Origin: Rhynchospora pubera
Taxonomy: Eukaryota > Streptophyta > Magnoliopsida > Poales > Cyperaceae
DNA length: 64,000 bases
Direction of reading: 5' to 3'
Assembly (NCBI GenBank): GCA_028095005.1
Contig: CM051460.1
Span: 159,955,461 to 160,019,460, forward strand
Position 1 is the first letter of the stretch; each line of letters opens with the position of its first letter. A model generated the notes under the pieces. It saw nothing but the letters and a program-made list of their open reading frames with translations. It ran no database searches and was not told the origin of the DNA. Shown here in pieces: positions 23,401 through 33,727 of the stretch. The position numbers and the translations under genes were made by a program.

Positions 23401-26400
23401 TCTCAGCCATCTCAGTTGGATTGAGGTGGCATAAAGAACGTTGAATAGGTCCAGATCCTGATAGTGAAAGTATCACAAGCATTTTAGGAGATTTAGGAAG
23501 AACACTAGTGATAGGGGTCGTGCGGGCTAAGCTCATGTCATGTTGCACGCCAAAAGGTTTATGTAACTCGACATCGGTGCGAAGAAAATCGAAGAGACCA
23601 GCGGTGAAGACGTGCATCTTTTGAGTTGGAGTAACCAAATCAGCAATGGAAACATCCATCTGTTGAGCTGGAGAAACCAAATTAGCGGTGGAAACGTGCA
23701 TCTGTGTTGACCCAGTGGCACAAGATTGTGGATGATGGTTCTCATCGATTTTAGAAGGGTTCTCCAATGCGAGCAAACGACCTTCAACTTTACTCAGGAG
23801 ACACATGATCTCGTTATGGCCTTGAAGAAGCTGTTGAAAGGCGGCAACGACATCGAAGGGTGGGATCTTGTCATTGGACATGTTGATTGGTTTGGATCGT
23901 TTTGGGCTCTGATACCAAATTGTTACGGGTTTTGGTTGGGAGTAGAAGGAAGAAGATAGACAGAGAGATAAGAGAGAGATAGAGATAAAGGAAAGACTAT
24001 TTGTTATTGATTTCTGCTTAATTTCTCATACAATACTTCAGCTCAATATATAGAGCATTTCTAATATGGAAATAACTAAAAATACAGCAACAATCGTAAA
24101 CTAAGGAAAGATGCATAATAAGGAAAGATACATAATATCAGATTATATTTAATAAATCTGATTTTAATGGAAACTAGAATCTAAATTATATAATCTATTA
24201 TATTATTTCCTTGGCTCATAACAGCATGTAACTTGCAAAGTTTGTACTATGCATTTGGGTGCCGCAAAGAAAAGTACATGTTTACTTGGATAAGGTGGAA
24301 AAAAATAGCATTTTCCCAACTTGTATGCCTAATCTTTTCTGTTTCTTTTTTTTTTTCCAATTGCTATTATTAATGTTATAGGTGATCTTGGTGGGACATG
24401 ATTTTGGCGGGGCGTGCATATCCCATGCAATGGAGATGTTTCCTAAAAAAGTTGCCAAGGCTGTTTTTGTCTCTGCCGTTATGCTAACCAGTGGCCGCAG
24501 CACTCTTGACTTGTTTTCTGAACAGGTAGTTTGTCTATATGAATCAAACTGTTTCCAAAATTCTATCTACCTTCCATAAGTAGTACTTCTTCTTTCTGAT
24601 CAAGGAGTACAGGTTGTGCACTGGTTGCTTGGGCCAGTTTTGGCCACTAGAAGAAAATACAATATTATGGAACTGAGTATTGTTACATTGTGAGATATTA
24701 ACCAATCATATATCCTAGCCATTTGCTATAAAATTGAGTCTCAGGCTCTGTCATTTTTGTGTCTCGTCATCTTTAAAAAAAATTGAGGAGGCGATGACCA
24801 ATGTATGATTTATACCACTGAATTGAAAGGCTGCATTGCAGGGGGGTGGGCATTAACTGTATTTTCCACCATTGAAAAAATGTAAAGTAAATAAAGATAG
24901 AAAAAATGAAGTTAAAGGATGAATAGAGAACCCCATAATCAACAAAGCCATTCTACTCCTAGAGATTTGATACTTAGCAATATGCTAACCAAATAAACCT
25001 TACTCTTGTCATTTCTGTAAGCACCCCAATGTGAATAACCTCCATATTTCTAACTTGAGTAAGGTTACAACAACATTGACCAAATTACCTGCGACTTACA
25101 ATGTTGATACTATTACTTTTCAATTAGTAAAATTTAAGTTTAGCACCACAAATCTGAATTTCACATTTTCCCCCCCTTGTGTCTTAATTCGGTGTTATTG
25201 GTAGAGGGCAAGAAATTGTCAAGACCAACCGTTTGCCTCTTCCAACATAAAATCTGTAGTTTTGTATCTGATACTTTGCAGTTCTCAAGAGCTGTCTGCC
25301 AGTTATAGACATGAGAAACATAGCGTCTATTGCAAGATGTGGGGCATAATATGCAACAAACCTAGTTGTTAATGTCTAGGGCAGTTTAAAAGCTATCTCG
25401 TCCAACAATGAGATGGTGTAGGTGTAGTTAAGACTGCCTTGAAATTCAACAACTGAATCATCTGGGGATTCCTGTATTTTTTTATAGGTTTAGGTTTTGG
25501 AAGGCTCTCTAAGTTTTGTGTTGGTTGCAGGCCCATGTTATATCCATTCAGATCATTAGTAATTTTGAAACCTGCATCTGCCAAACCTTATTGAACCCAC
25601 TCATCGCATTGTCGTTGTATAAGTCAGGTTGTACTGTAGCAGCTGATCAATGGCACCAATAGCATGTTTTGATTCAATTGTGTTATGATGCATAACTAAT
25701 CAACTTAAAGTGGTTACAGTTTATTTTGCTGACTTAACGACATGTAATGCAGGCTGATGCAAATGGGCTGCTTCACAGCGCGCAAAAATTTGTGTACTCA
25801 AATGGGAAAGATCAACCTCCGACTGCTATAAGCCTCGACAAGGCTCTGATCAAAGAGTTGCTCTTTAACCAGAGCCCCTCTAAGGTTTTGTCAAACAGAT
25901 TTTTACCCCTGAAAATTTTGCCTATTCTACTTTTTGGATAAAATGATGCTTGCTTTTGGAACCCCTTACAAAAAATTATCCACAGTAAGAAAAAGAAAGT
26001 ATATTCATTAAAGAAACAAATGAATTTATTGATTTAAACAGATAATTAGTCTAGAAATCTGGCTCGGTACATAAAGTTAAATATTTCGGTAAATGTCATT
26101 TTCTTTACGTCATACTCTTAAGATTTTTTATAGTTTACAAATATTGATACTTGTTCTTATGCTCTCTTATTAGGATGTATCTTTGGCTTCAGTTTCTATG
26201 AGACCTATACCTTTTGCTCCAGTACTGGAGAAGCTTTCTCTCACTGAAGAAAACTATGGGTCTGTACGAAGGTTTTACATAGAGACAACAGAGGATAACA
26301 CCATACCTCTTTCGAGTCAGCAAAAGATGTGTGAATTGAGCCCACCAGAAAAGGTCTTCAGGTTGAAGAGCTCTGATCACTCACCTTTCTTCTCTAAGCC

Positions 26401-26461
26401 GCAAGCTCTACACAAACTCTTGGTGGAAATTGCGAAGATGCCACCCTTGGCAAACCCTTAG
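20477..26461 (+). CDS. MES: Methylesterase-family alpha/beta hydrolase (MES11/13 type)
   Basis: Five exons give a 385-residue protein: 20477-20833, 22469-22705, 24382-24525, 25753-25884 and 26174-26461. All junctions are GT-AG and in phase 0. Residues 1-119 are a basic, proline- and glutamine-rich extension starting MGLLMSC, typical of the long MES11-15 group often predicted as plastidial; Gly2 plus Cys7 could instead allow N-acylation. The hydrolase domain has the oxyanion motif HGGGFGAW (H135). The nucleophile elbow reads GHDFGG, with Asp205 where SABP2-type esterases carry Ser. Acid Asp331 (TTEDNTIP) and His359 (SSDHSPFF) are kept. Active relatives hydrolyse methyl salicylate, methyl jasmonate or methyl-IAA; here normal ester hydrolysis is doubtful. 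From memory, Asp at this site recurs in MES11-like proteins, so it may be a clade feature. Intron 2 holds an antisense LTR retrotransposon. Confidence 0.93.
22912..23214 (-). repeat. 3' LTR of the intron-2 retrotransposon
   Basis: A 303-bp direct repeat with TG...CA ends, identical as far as I can read to the copy at 23921-24223. Because the element reads on the minus strand, this low-coordinate copy is its 3' LTR; the purine tract lies just inside, at 23215-23226. Confidence 0.95.
23330..23881 (-). CDS. Gag-like protein of the intron-2 retrotransposon (183 aa)
   Basis: An intact frame starts 40 bp inside the 5' LTR. The N-terminus (FQQLLQGHNEIMCLLSKVE) looks like a coiled-coil gag start. 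The middle holds three tandem units of about 16 residues with the pattern Q-x-[HD]-V-x-x-A-x-L-[VF] at roughly residues 57-98. The C-terminus has EMAERQQQKGLCFNCDEQY, the first half of a CCHC zinc knuckle as in Ty3/Gypsy gag proteins; the His-x4-Cys half is degenerate and the frame stops soon after. With no pol downstream it cannot mobilise the element alone. It may be an expressed nucleocapsid-like remnant or merely an open frame kept by youth. Confidence 0.6.
   Translation of the reverse strand: MSNDKIPPFDVVAAFQQLLQGHNEIMCLLSKVEGRLLALENPSKIDENHHPQSCATGSTQMHVSTANLVSPAQQMDVSIADLVTPTQKMHVFTAGLFDFLRTDVELHKPFGVQHDMSLARTTPITSVLPKSPKMLVILSLSGSGPIQRSLCHLNPTEMAERQQQKGLCFNCDEQYTKKLHSFY
23906..23917 (-). 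other. Primer-binding site, initiator tRNA-Met type
   Basis: On the minus strand TGGTATCAGAGC, the complement of the 3' end of plant initiator tRNA-Met, lies just inside the 5' LTR. This fixes the element's direction. Confidence 0.9.
23921..24223 (-). repeat. 5' LTR of the intron-2 retrotransposon
   Basis: Second copy of the 303-bp repeat. On minus it is followed after three bases by the primer-binding site, which identifies it as the 5' LTR. Confidence 0.95.
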
Positions 26462-26985
26462 TTGGGTATGATATGGCTTTGCCGATAATTGAAATATGTG
26501 TATAGCTATGGCCTGACCAAAAAGAATTTGTTCTCTACTCTGTACTGATAGATAGAAGAAAGAGCTTAGTTCTTTTATTTTTTTTTTGTCCTTTTTGTAA
26601 TGTGAGTAACTGAGTATTAGGTATATGACCTGAAATCAGCTAACAATTCTCAATTGGTCCTGCTTATTTATTTATTTATTTATTATTTTGCAATATATAA
26701 TGCCAAAAGTCAAAAGGGAGTTTTTTCCATTATATTGTGTAATTTACGGGTCCGAAATGTGGGTTTCTTTCTTGTTGTTTGTATAGCTTTTTCACCAAAG
26801 GTAACAATATGCCATTTCTGGTGTAACATTTTATCATGTTTTTTTTTTCTTTTTAACATAGTTTAATTTTGTGATGACATTTTCCGATAGGTCTCTTTAT
26901 CTAGTTTAGTAATAGTAATAACTAATAATACCATTGTTTGTCTTTAATCTTATATATATCGCGATCATTTTTTTTTTGTATCTTA

Positions 26986-27116
26986 GGCTCCGTTTGGATA
27001 GGTGTGGGAAGAAGGGAAAAGTATTGGGAAGTGTGTAACTTTGTGAAGAGTTTGGATTGTTTAATAATAAATTTTTTCTCTTCTTCTCTTATTCCCGCTC
27101 CAATCCAAACATAACC
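26986..27116. mobile_element. Tourist-like MITE (131 bp)
   Basis: It starts GGCTCCGTTTGGATAGGTG and ends ATCCAAACATAACC, with TTA duplicated at 26983-26985 and 27117-27119, the Tourist/Harbinger target. Same family as 27189 and 19279, here in the opposite orientation. Confidence 0.8.
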
Positions 27117-27188
27117 TTATATATTTATGATAGTAACGCCGTAACTGACAGACTTTTCTACAAGGGCCATCCATGGTTCGTTAATTCA

Positions 27189-27330
27189 GGCTCTGTTTGG
27201 ATGCAAGAAGAAGAAGAGGAAGAAGGAAGAAGGGAAGAAAAAAAAATTATAAACAATTCAAACTTTTCACAAAGTTACACACTTCCCAATACTTCTTTCC
27301 ACTTCTTCCCACACCTATCCAAACTGAGCC
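27189..27330. mobile_element. Tourist-like MITE (142 bp)
   Basis: Ends GGCTCTGTTTGGATGC and CTATCCAAACTGAGCC are inverted repeats; TCA flanks both sides (27186-27188 and 27331-27333). It sits 72 bp from its sister copy and in the opposite orientation. Confidence 0.75.
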
Positions 27331-27333
27331 TCA

Positions 27334-29700
27334 AAGAATCCTACTTAACAGTTCCAAAATTATTTTTGTCGAATACTGTTCATATTGAACAGTGTTATGA
27401 TGCTTCCTAGTCGTGTGATCAGAATCGCAGGATCAATTACGTTTTTTTTTTTTTTCGTTTTTCGTTTTTCCTTTTCTTTTGGAGGAGTGGACCTGATAGC
27501 GTCCCGATAATTTTTCATGCATCAGATTTCTCACTCGTTTTTGTAAGTTTACGTATTATTACGATACACATTTGTTTTTTCTATTAATTTATAACCATGC
27601 ATTTCGTTAAAACACAATTGGTAATAGTTATTATGCAAAATTTTGATCAAGTCAAAAAGACATATATTGGCAGTTGCCAAATAACATTCTTAATCTTCCA
27701 CACACCAAAATGCACATTGGCCATTGGACCGACAGTCCAACGCATCCAAATTTATTTAAGCTTTTTTCAGAAAGTTGGATGAAACTAATTGCAAGATATT
27801 TTAAGATAAGAATCTCATGAATAAGTAAATACCGTTTCTTTTTCCTTGCTCTCTGGCTCTCTGCACCTACCAGCTGGATAGTCAAAGTCGGTCTAAACCA
27901 TTAAACCAATGATAAATTGATAAGATACGCAATAAATGCACATGCAGTCTCAATTGAAAGCGAGTGGTACGCTGTACGCAACCATCCATAATAAAAAGAA
28001 AAAAAATGGAGAGGATCTAAGAATTTATTATAAGGGGGCAGGTTGCTTTTATGGGCATCAAAAATATATTTAATAAGTGAGAGTTTAATATATTTAACAG
28101 CACCATCTTCTTTTTATATACGAGATTAGCTTATAAAACAAGAAGGTTGTACAACCAGAGTTTAGTTGTCATATATATATATAATAAAAGAGGGTGGCAC
28201 AAAAATTTATTGACAGAGAGATTATTTGGAATGACAATTAGCACTCCTAAAAAGCTGTTAGTCAATCTCTTAAAAATTATATCATACAATATATCAAATT
28301 AATAAAGCATTTTTATGCTAAATTATGAATTTACTCGACAATTACGATAACCATTCTACAAAATCAAATTTAAATAATGTAATATGCTATTGTTATATTG
28401 ATAAAATATCATATCTGATATAATATAAATATTGATTGCCCATTTATAATGTTTTGTCAAAATTAAATGTCAGCTTCTTATCACTATATTGGTAACCAAA
28501 TAACTCTCAAATTCAACCAACATTAACACACAATTAATCTAAAAATAAAAACACAGCTATATAATGTAAAAATTTACGAGTTTTATAAAATTAACGTCGG
28601 TTGTGAAGTAATAAAGTTATGGTTGTTAAATAAGATGAAATGGCACCGTATTATCATAGGTTAAGAACCATGCGTCATGTCAAGTGCCACCAAAATCTCG
28701 ACCTTTGTATCTCAATTAACAAAAATTTGAACTGACCAATTAGGAATATTTGTCCAATACTCAAATATAAAACACGAAAGCAACACAACACTGTGCTGTC
28801 ATTTCTATCATGATTTGGTATCATTTTTTTCTGGAGCTGAAGTTATCGAGAATTAAATGTAATGTGGATACCTGCCACCAAAATCAAATGCCATTTGTAA
28901 GCAAAAAGACAGCAAGAAAACAACTAAGCACCATTGGTCGTGTAGCACACTTTTAGCAAATTTTTTTTTTTTTAAAAAAATTCTTTTTATGATGATTTTA
29001 TAACGATGTCATTATTTAATTTGATAAATTTGTTATAAATCGGACAGTCCAGATTGAGAAAAATACTATCTGTACCTACTTTGAAATAGTAGGGAAAAAA
29101 TGACAGTAAGTAGATAATTCCAAAATGCAGATCAAGTTCTACTTTACAAGTTTACATGCAAACACCAAGAAAGTTCTTTTATTCCTTTTATGTGAAGATT
29201 TTAGTGCTACCGAACTAATATTTCCTAAACTACAAAAAAATTAACTTAGCATGCAAACTAGAAATTTTATTCAACCTTTTAAGCAAGGTTAGTAAGAATA
29301 TAGCTAATTTTATATTAATGTCTTATTTGAAAATAATTAAAACTTTGACAAAGAATTAGAAATATATGGTATGGATTTTTTTTTCGTTGAAGTGTTAAAA
29401 TATATCACATTCTAACTCGGACGTCATAAATTTTAAAAATTACACTAAGACGTATATGTTTTTTTTATATTTTAAATAAGGAAAATTATGTCATGAGAAT
29501 AAATTTTGAATCGGATTTTAATCACAATAATTCATGAGTGCTAATGAATTAATATTTATTAAAAATGTGTGGTTGAAATTAAAACTCGATTCAGAAAGTA
29601 GAATTTCCCTTTAAATAAACTTTTGTCTAAACGAAAAGAGTTAACCTTAACCTGAAGGGTTGTTGGCAGCAAAATTGGACTGTACAAGGGGTAGTCGCTA
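27334..29700. other. Intergenic, AT-rich
   Basis: No coding region found. Near 28171 the phrase TCATATATATATATAATAAA resembles a Helitron 5' start, but no matching 3' hairpin with CTRR was found downstream, so no element is called. Confidence 0.4.
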
Positions 29701-29895
29701 AATGGCTCTTGGTATAATAATATTATATTTTACTGGGTATAGAAGCAAAAGTGTCACATAAAATAAAATTCCCTCGTCTATGGGCTCTGGCCTTCTCTCT
29801 TCAATTATTGTGGAATAACAATCTCGTAAAGGAGCACAGTGCGCGTTTCCTCCTTGATCTCGCCAAATCTCTTCTCCGATCCGATCCCATACGCG

Positions 29896-30368
29896 GTGAG
29901 AACTCCTTTCCCTAACCCTAGATCTCACTAGAATCTCTTTTTCCTGATTTCTCCTTTTCCAAGGTTGCATCCTTGTCAGGTTTTCTAGATCTAGAGATCG
30001 CTCTTATAATAGGTTTTTGTGATCTCGTGTTAGAATGTGTTGAATCTTTTATTTCTTTATCCTTTCCAGCCATGGCTACTCGGTCTCTTTTGATCCGACT
30101 CATCATAAAAAAAAGAAAGAAAAAGAAAAAAGAATACAAAATTTTGTGTAACTAACCCTCTATATTAAGTTCCAGATTCATATATATATTACATCTTGAT
30201 GCCCCATTTAGATACTACTTAATGTAACCCTTTTTGCGCAAATAGGGTATTCTTGTGATTTTATTTATTTTTTTGAAAAGTTCCAGATTCATATATTACA
30301 TCTTGCTGGTTTCTTCCACTTGTTATGTTATGTTAACAATTTAACATCAAATGGACCTTTGTTTGTAG
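29896..30368 (+). other. Intron in the 5' leader of the SPIRAL1-like gene
   Basis: A GC-rich leader ends ATACGCG before GTGAGAACTC (donor at 29896). The acceptor TTTGTAG lies three bases before the ATG at 30372. Inside, AGTTCCAGATTCATATAT followed by TTACATCTTG occurs twice (near 30170 and near 30280), a local duplication. The intron is inferred from splice signals only. Confidence 0.55.
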
Positions 30369-30371
30369 GTG

Positions 30372-31192
30372 ATGGATAAGAAGACAGGTCGTGGGGTCAG
30401 TGCTGGTGGTGGCCAGAGCTCACTGGGCTACCTTTTTGGGGGTAATGAGGCCCCAACAAAACCAACCAATACCAATGTGACCCCACCATCTGCCGAGAAA
30501 CCGGCACCTACCCCCCAGTCTCCACCTGCTGAGAATGCTAAGCAGGTACCTGCTGGTATTCAAGGCTCCCAGACCAACAATTACCACCGTGCTGATGGCC
30601 AGAATACTGGCAATTTCCTCACGGTAATTGTATTTCTATACTTTATCACCTGTTTATAGAGTTCATGGTGGATTATCAATGTTAAGACCAGTACTGGGCG
30701 ATTCCAATGACATAATGGTCCAGCTCTGTTCATGTCAATGGGTACCAAATCTTTGGGGTTCATAAGTTCTTGAAGCATAGAATTGGAGGTCGCTTGTAAA
30801 GTTGTAATAGATTTATGTTTCTGTATTCATGTGGTTTGATTGGTATCGGGCAGGTAGAATTCTCACCTGTAAATGCAGATTGGAGCATAATTCTTATGCG
30901 TATTAATTTTTCAAAACAAGATTGCATAGTACTAATTGTTTGAGCAAATTTTTTTATATCAGTGACATGATTAGTTGTGTAATACAAATTGCTGGCATAC
31001 TGTACAAGGACAATCCAGCATACGATGAAATATGATGTTGCAACCTTTACTCATAAGCAGTAAATAATCTTTTTGCTAAGGATTATTCTTATGTTGTCTT
31101 ATTTCTTATAGGATCGGCCTTCAACTAAGGTGCATGCAGCACCAGGTGGTGGTTCCTCTCTTGGTTATCTCTTTGGTGGTGGCGGCAATTAA
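30372..31192 (+). CDS. SP1L: SPIRAL1-like microtubule-associated protein
   Basis: Two coding exons (30372-30623 and 31112-31192, phase-0 GT-AG intron) encode 110 residues, the usual size for this plant family. The N-terminal motif GRGVSAGGGQSSLGYLFGG (residues 6-24) and its near repeat at the C-terminus (PGGGSSLGYLFGG, residues 95-107) frame a Pro/Thr/Gln-rich linker. These twin motifs are the hallmark of SPIRAL1 and SP1L proteins, small plant proteins that bind cortical microtubules and are needed for directional cell expansion. There are no membrane segments or enzymatic motifs. The start is the ATG just after the leader-intron acceptor. The stop codon lies inside the left copy of a 17-bp duplication created by a small poly(A)-tailed insertion. 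Confidence 0.95.
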
Positions 31193-31267
31193 GGCATTGC
31201 TTTACAAGCTATGAGACCTATGGGCCTTTCCAATATCAAAAAAAAAAAAAAATTAAGGCATTGCTTT
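31187..31267 (+). mobile_element. 47-bp poly(A)-tailed micro-insertion with 17-bp duplication
   Basis: AATTAAGGCATTGCTTT occurs at 31187-31203 and again at 31251-31267. Between them lie 47 bp ending in 13 A residues. A long exact duplication plus a poly(A) tail is the signature of LINE-type target-primed reverse transcription. The insert is too short to classify: the 3' tip of a SINE, of a LINE or of an mRNA. The duplicated site includes the SP1L stop codon, so the reading frame is untouched and only the 3' untranslated region changed. Confidence 0.75.
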
Positions 31268-31269
31268 TA

Positions 31270-32614
31270 GAGATGACAATGATTCTGCTTATCCTGTCTT
31301 GTTTATTTTGCCTAATTTCGTTTCTTGAATGCACTTCTGCTTGAATTTGGAGGCTCTTATTCCTTGTTGAACTGAGTTGTCTTGTAGTTGCATTTGTCGT
31401 ATTAATACCTCTAGCATTAATGACCATAATTGTTTGCTTGTGGTATTTTGATGTTGTTAACTCCCTAAAATCCGGTAACTCGTCTTGACGTATTGCGTGC
31501 TGGTTTCCTTTAGGGTAAGGAAGGGGTGGATTATATGGTGCTTAATTCAACAAATTACTTTTGTTCAGGTTCATTTTGTTTGATTGGCAGGGTGCAGTTT
31601 GAGAGGCCTAGTAGTGTACTAACATTTCCACTAATCAATGTTTGGACAAAGTATTGAGCTGCACTGTGGTATGTAATGATTAGTTGATATATCTTTTATC
31701 GATAAAATGCCCAATAAGCTTGATGTTTTCTAATAAAACCATTAGATCAAGAAACAAGTGAAGCACGATCTAATAGAAAAGTAGAAATAATTCTCATTTC
31801 ATTGAATGCGATTTACAACGTAAATGAGAGACGTCTACAAGGTTGTCTGAAGTGAATTTGGCTGGCCTATCATACAAAGACCAGTAGTACGACGGTACAA
31901 AACTATTTGATGATTTTTATTGGAACATGTCATAAATGAAACATTGCAATTGGGTAGGAGCGTTTTTGAGAAGCAGGCATTAATATTCATACAATTCTTA
32001 TGAATTCACTAAGAAATACGGTTTTAAAGCGAAGCAACTATTGAAGTTCAAAGTTCAACTGCAGTAAAATGATTTGATGTCACATTTAATATAATATATG
32101 ATTGCTGTGTTAGCTTTATAAGACTTAATGTGGTGTATAGAATGAGGTAAATGTTGCAATTTGTTTGCAGGGACTAAGATAGAACAAAGATAACTGACAA
32201 TAGAACATTCTCATAGAGATCCGCCACAAAAATGGGTTAAAAAATATATACAACAAAGGAAAAGATTAACAGAAACTCGATCTAACCAATAATAACAAAA
32301 ATGTTTTGTCGACTCATGACTATCAGCGTGATCTTTTGCTGTAGAAATGCATGCTAACTTAAGTGCATGCTGTAGAAATGCATGCTAACTTAAGTGGAAC
32401 CATTGTATCTTCTGTTATGCAATCATGTGTAGAATTGCAAACTATAGAAAGCGTATTAATAAAGAATACCATTGACCACTGATAACACTGACAGAAGTGA
32501 GCTACAATACAAATACTAGACGGCTCTACATTTTTTTATAATTTGGTCAACAAAGTTTTTCAGTGGGTATTCATAAACAAGGAGTTGAATATTCCACTAA
32601 TCTTAGAAGTATTA
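31270..32614. other. 3' region between the convergent SP1L and GONST3 genes
   Basis: The two genes converge here, so this stretch should hold both 3' untranslated regions. I see no further gene. It includes the 28-bp direct repeat at 32338-32396. Confidence 0.5.
32338..32396. repeat. Direct repeat, 2 x 28 bp
   Basis: The unit GCTGTAGAAATGCATGCTAA plus CTTAAGTG is present at 32338-32365 and at 32369-32396 without differences, a recent tandem duplication separated by CAT. Confidence 0.95.
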
Positions 32615-33727
32615 TCATTTTTGCCCTTCTGATGTTACATTATTGTTTTCTACACCAACTTTCATTTCAATCAATGCTTGATGTTCTTCATCATCCACCT
32701 CAACACCTTTTTCTACCTCAGGTACCGCCTTGGGCTTAGTTGTTGATTGTTGGTACAATACACCCCCAACAACACATATCAGAAGTCCAATTGTTCCAGC
32801 CAACCTGGCATGCTTATCCCAAACTACTAAATTAATCACAACAGTGAGTAATTTGTTCACAATCCCAAGAACTGTAAATCCAGTGGCTGAAATCGCCCTT
32901 CTACAAGAAAACCCAAAAAATGAAATTGCCAATCCAAATAGACAGGACAACCCAACTGGCAAGATAACCTCAAATGTGTACCAATCCGGAACATTATGAG
33001 ACAGATTATCATTCCTTATTTTTTTGGCCTCCCCCATTATGAGCATCTCGATAGGAAACAACATTAGGGCCTCCAAATTATTGTACAAAACCAGACCCCA
33101 TGTATTAAGCCCAATTGTTGAAACTACATGTTTAATATAAACAAAATCAACAAACATGCTGACAAGATAAGCAAAAGCCCAGCCGTATGCTTTCAGGGTA
33201 AATTGGTAATCAGTGAAAACGTAAATTAAACCTCCGCCAAAAATAACTGCCAAGGAAAGCCAGGTTTTCAAACTCGGCCATGGCTGCTTTAGAAACAGGG
33301 TTTCACCAATTGCCACAAAAATTGGTACAGCTGACCGGAAAACAATAAATGTATCCACATTTGCATAAGAGAGAAGCTCACTATTTGTGAAGATAGAGAG
33401 GTAGAAAATCACAGCAGCTGGTAGAAACTGGAACATCGTTTTGAGGTTTAAGTTGTCATGCTCAATTAGGTTAAAACACCCACCAATTAGCACTCCTAGC
33501 ACACTAGTCAGGTATTGTAAAGCAGTAAGCAGGCCAGGGTATGGAAATTTAGTGACAGCCCATTTATTAATGATACTGAGAAGTGAGGCAGATATGCAAT
33601 AGCCTAAAGCTATGCTATAGACTGATAGTTGATGGATTAGGGCTTCTAATGCATCCTTCCATTTCGAGTTTGTGACAGTTGAGAGAACCGAAAGGTCATC
33701 ATGTTTAGTCTCAGCTGTTTCTGGCAT
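32615..33727 (-). CDS. GONST3: Golgi GDP-sugar transporter, GONST3/GGLT1 type
   Basis: A single uninterrupted frame of 370 residues; the ATG lies directly behind an acceptor (ATCTACCAG), which fixes the start. It is a drug/metabolite-superfamily nucleotide-sugar transporter with about ten hydrophobic segments between residues 33 and 325. Recognisable blocks are PYPGLLTALQYLTS, NVDTFIVFRSAVPIFVAIGE, GLNTWGLVLYNNLEALMLFP, CRRAISATGFTVLG and the nucleotide-sugar motif GIVNK (288-292). The acidic hydrophilic tail is expected to face the cytosol. By wording it is closer to GONST3 than to GONST4/GFT1. In Arabidopsis GONST3 (GGLT1) carries GDP-L-galactose into the Golgi for pectin RG-II; that substrate is inferred here from family membership. 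The gene converges with SP1L. Confidence 0.95.
   Translation of the reverse strand: MPETAETKHDDLSVLSTVTNSKWKDALEALIHQLSVYSIALGYCISASLLSIINKWAVTKFPYPGLLTALQYLTSVLGVLIGGCFNLIEHDNLNLKTMFQFLPAAVIFYLSIFTNSELLSYANVDTFIVFRSAVPIFVAIGETLFLKQPWPSLKTWLSLAVIFGGGLIYVFTDYQFTLKAYGWAFAYLVSMFVDFVYIKHVVSTIGLNTWGLVLYNNLEALMLFPIEMLIMGEAKKIRNDNLSHNVPDWYTFEVILPVGLSCLFGLAISFFGFSCRRAISATGFTVLGIVNKLLTVVINLVVWDKHARLAGTIGLLICVVGGVLYQQSTTKPKAVPEVEKGVEVDDEEHQALIEMKVGVENNNVTSEGQK

Larger units (their letters stand above)
22912..24223 (-). mobile_element. Young LTR retrotransposon, gag-only, in intron 2
   Basis: Two 303-bp LTRs (22912-23214 and 23921-24223) look identical base for base and have TG...CA ends. The whole is flanked by the 5-bp duplication GCATG (22907-22911 and 24224-24228). 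Read on minus, a primer-binding site matching initiator-tRNA-Met follows the 5' LTR, and a purine tract GGAGGGGGGAAA precedes the 3' LTR. The 706-bp interior has one gag-like frame and no protease, reverse transcriptase or integrase. It is therefore a compact non-autonomous element, recently inserted, antisense to its host gene. The gag C-terminus resembles Ty3/Gypsy zinc-knuckle regions. Confidence 0.95.

Noticed and set aside
23533..23959. Additional frames in the retrotransposon interior
   Set aside because: They overlap the gag-like frame in other phases and lack any domain.
28171..28210. Helitron-like 5' start
   Set aside because: No downstream hairpin with CTRR could be found, so the end is missing and the phrase could be chance in AT-rich DNA.
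30581..30987. Minus-strand frames over the SP1L gene
   Set aside because: Antisense to the SP1L exon and intron; no conserved protein features.
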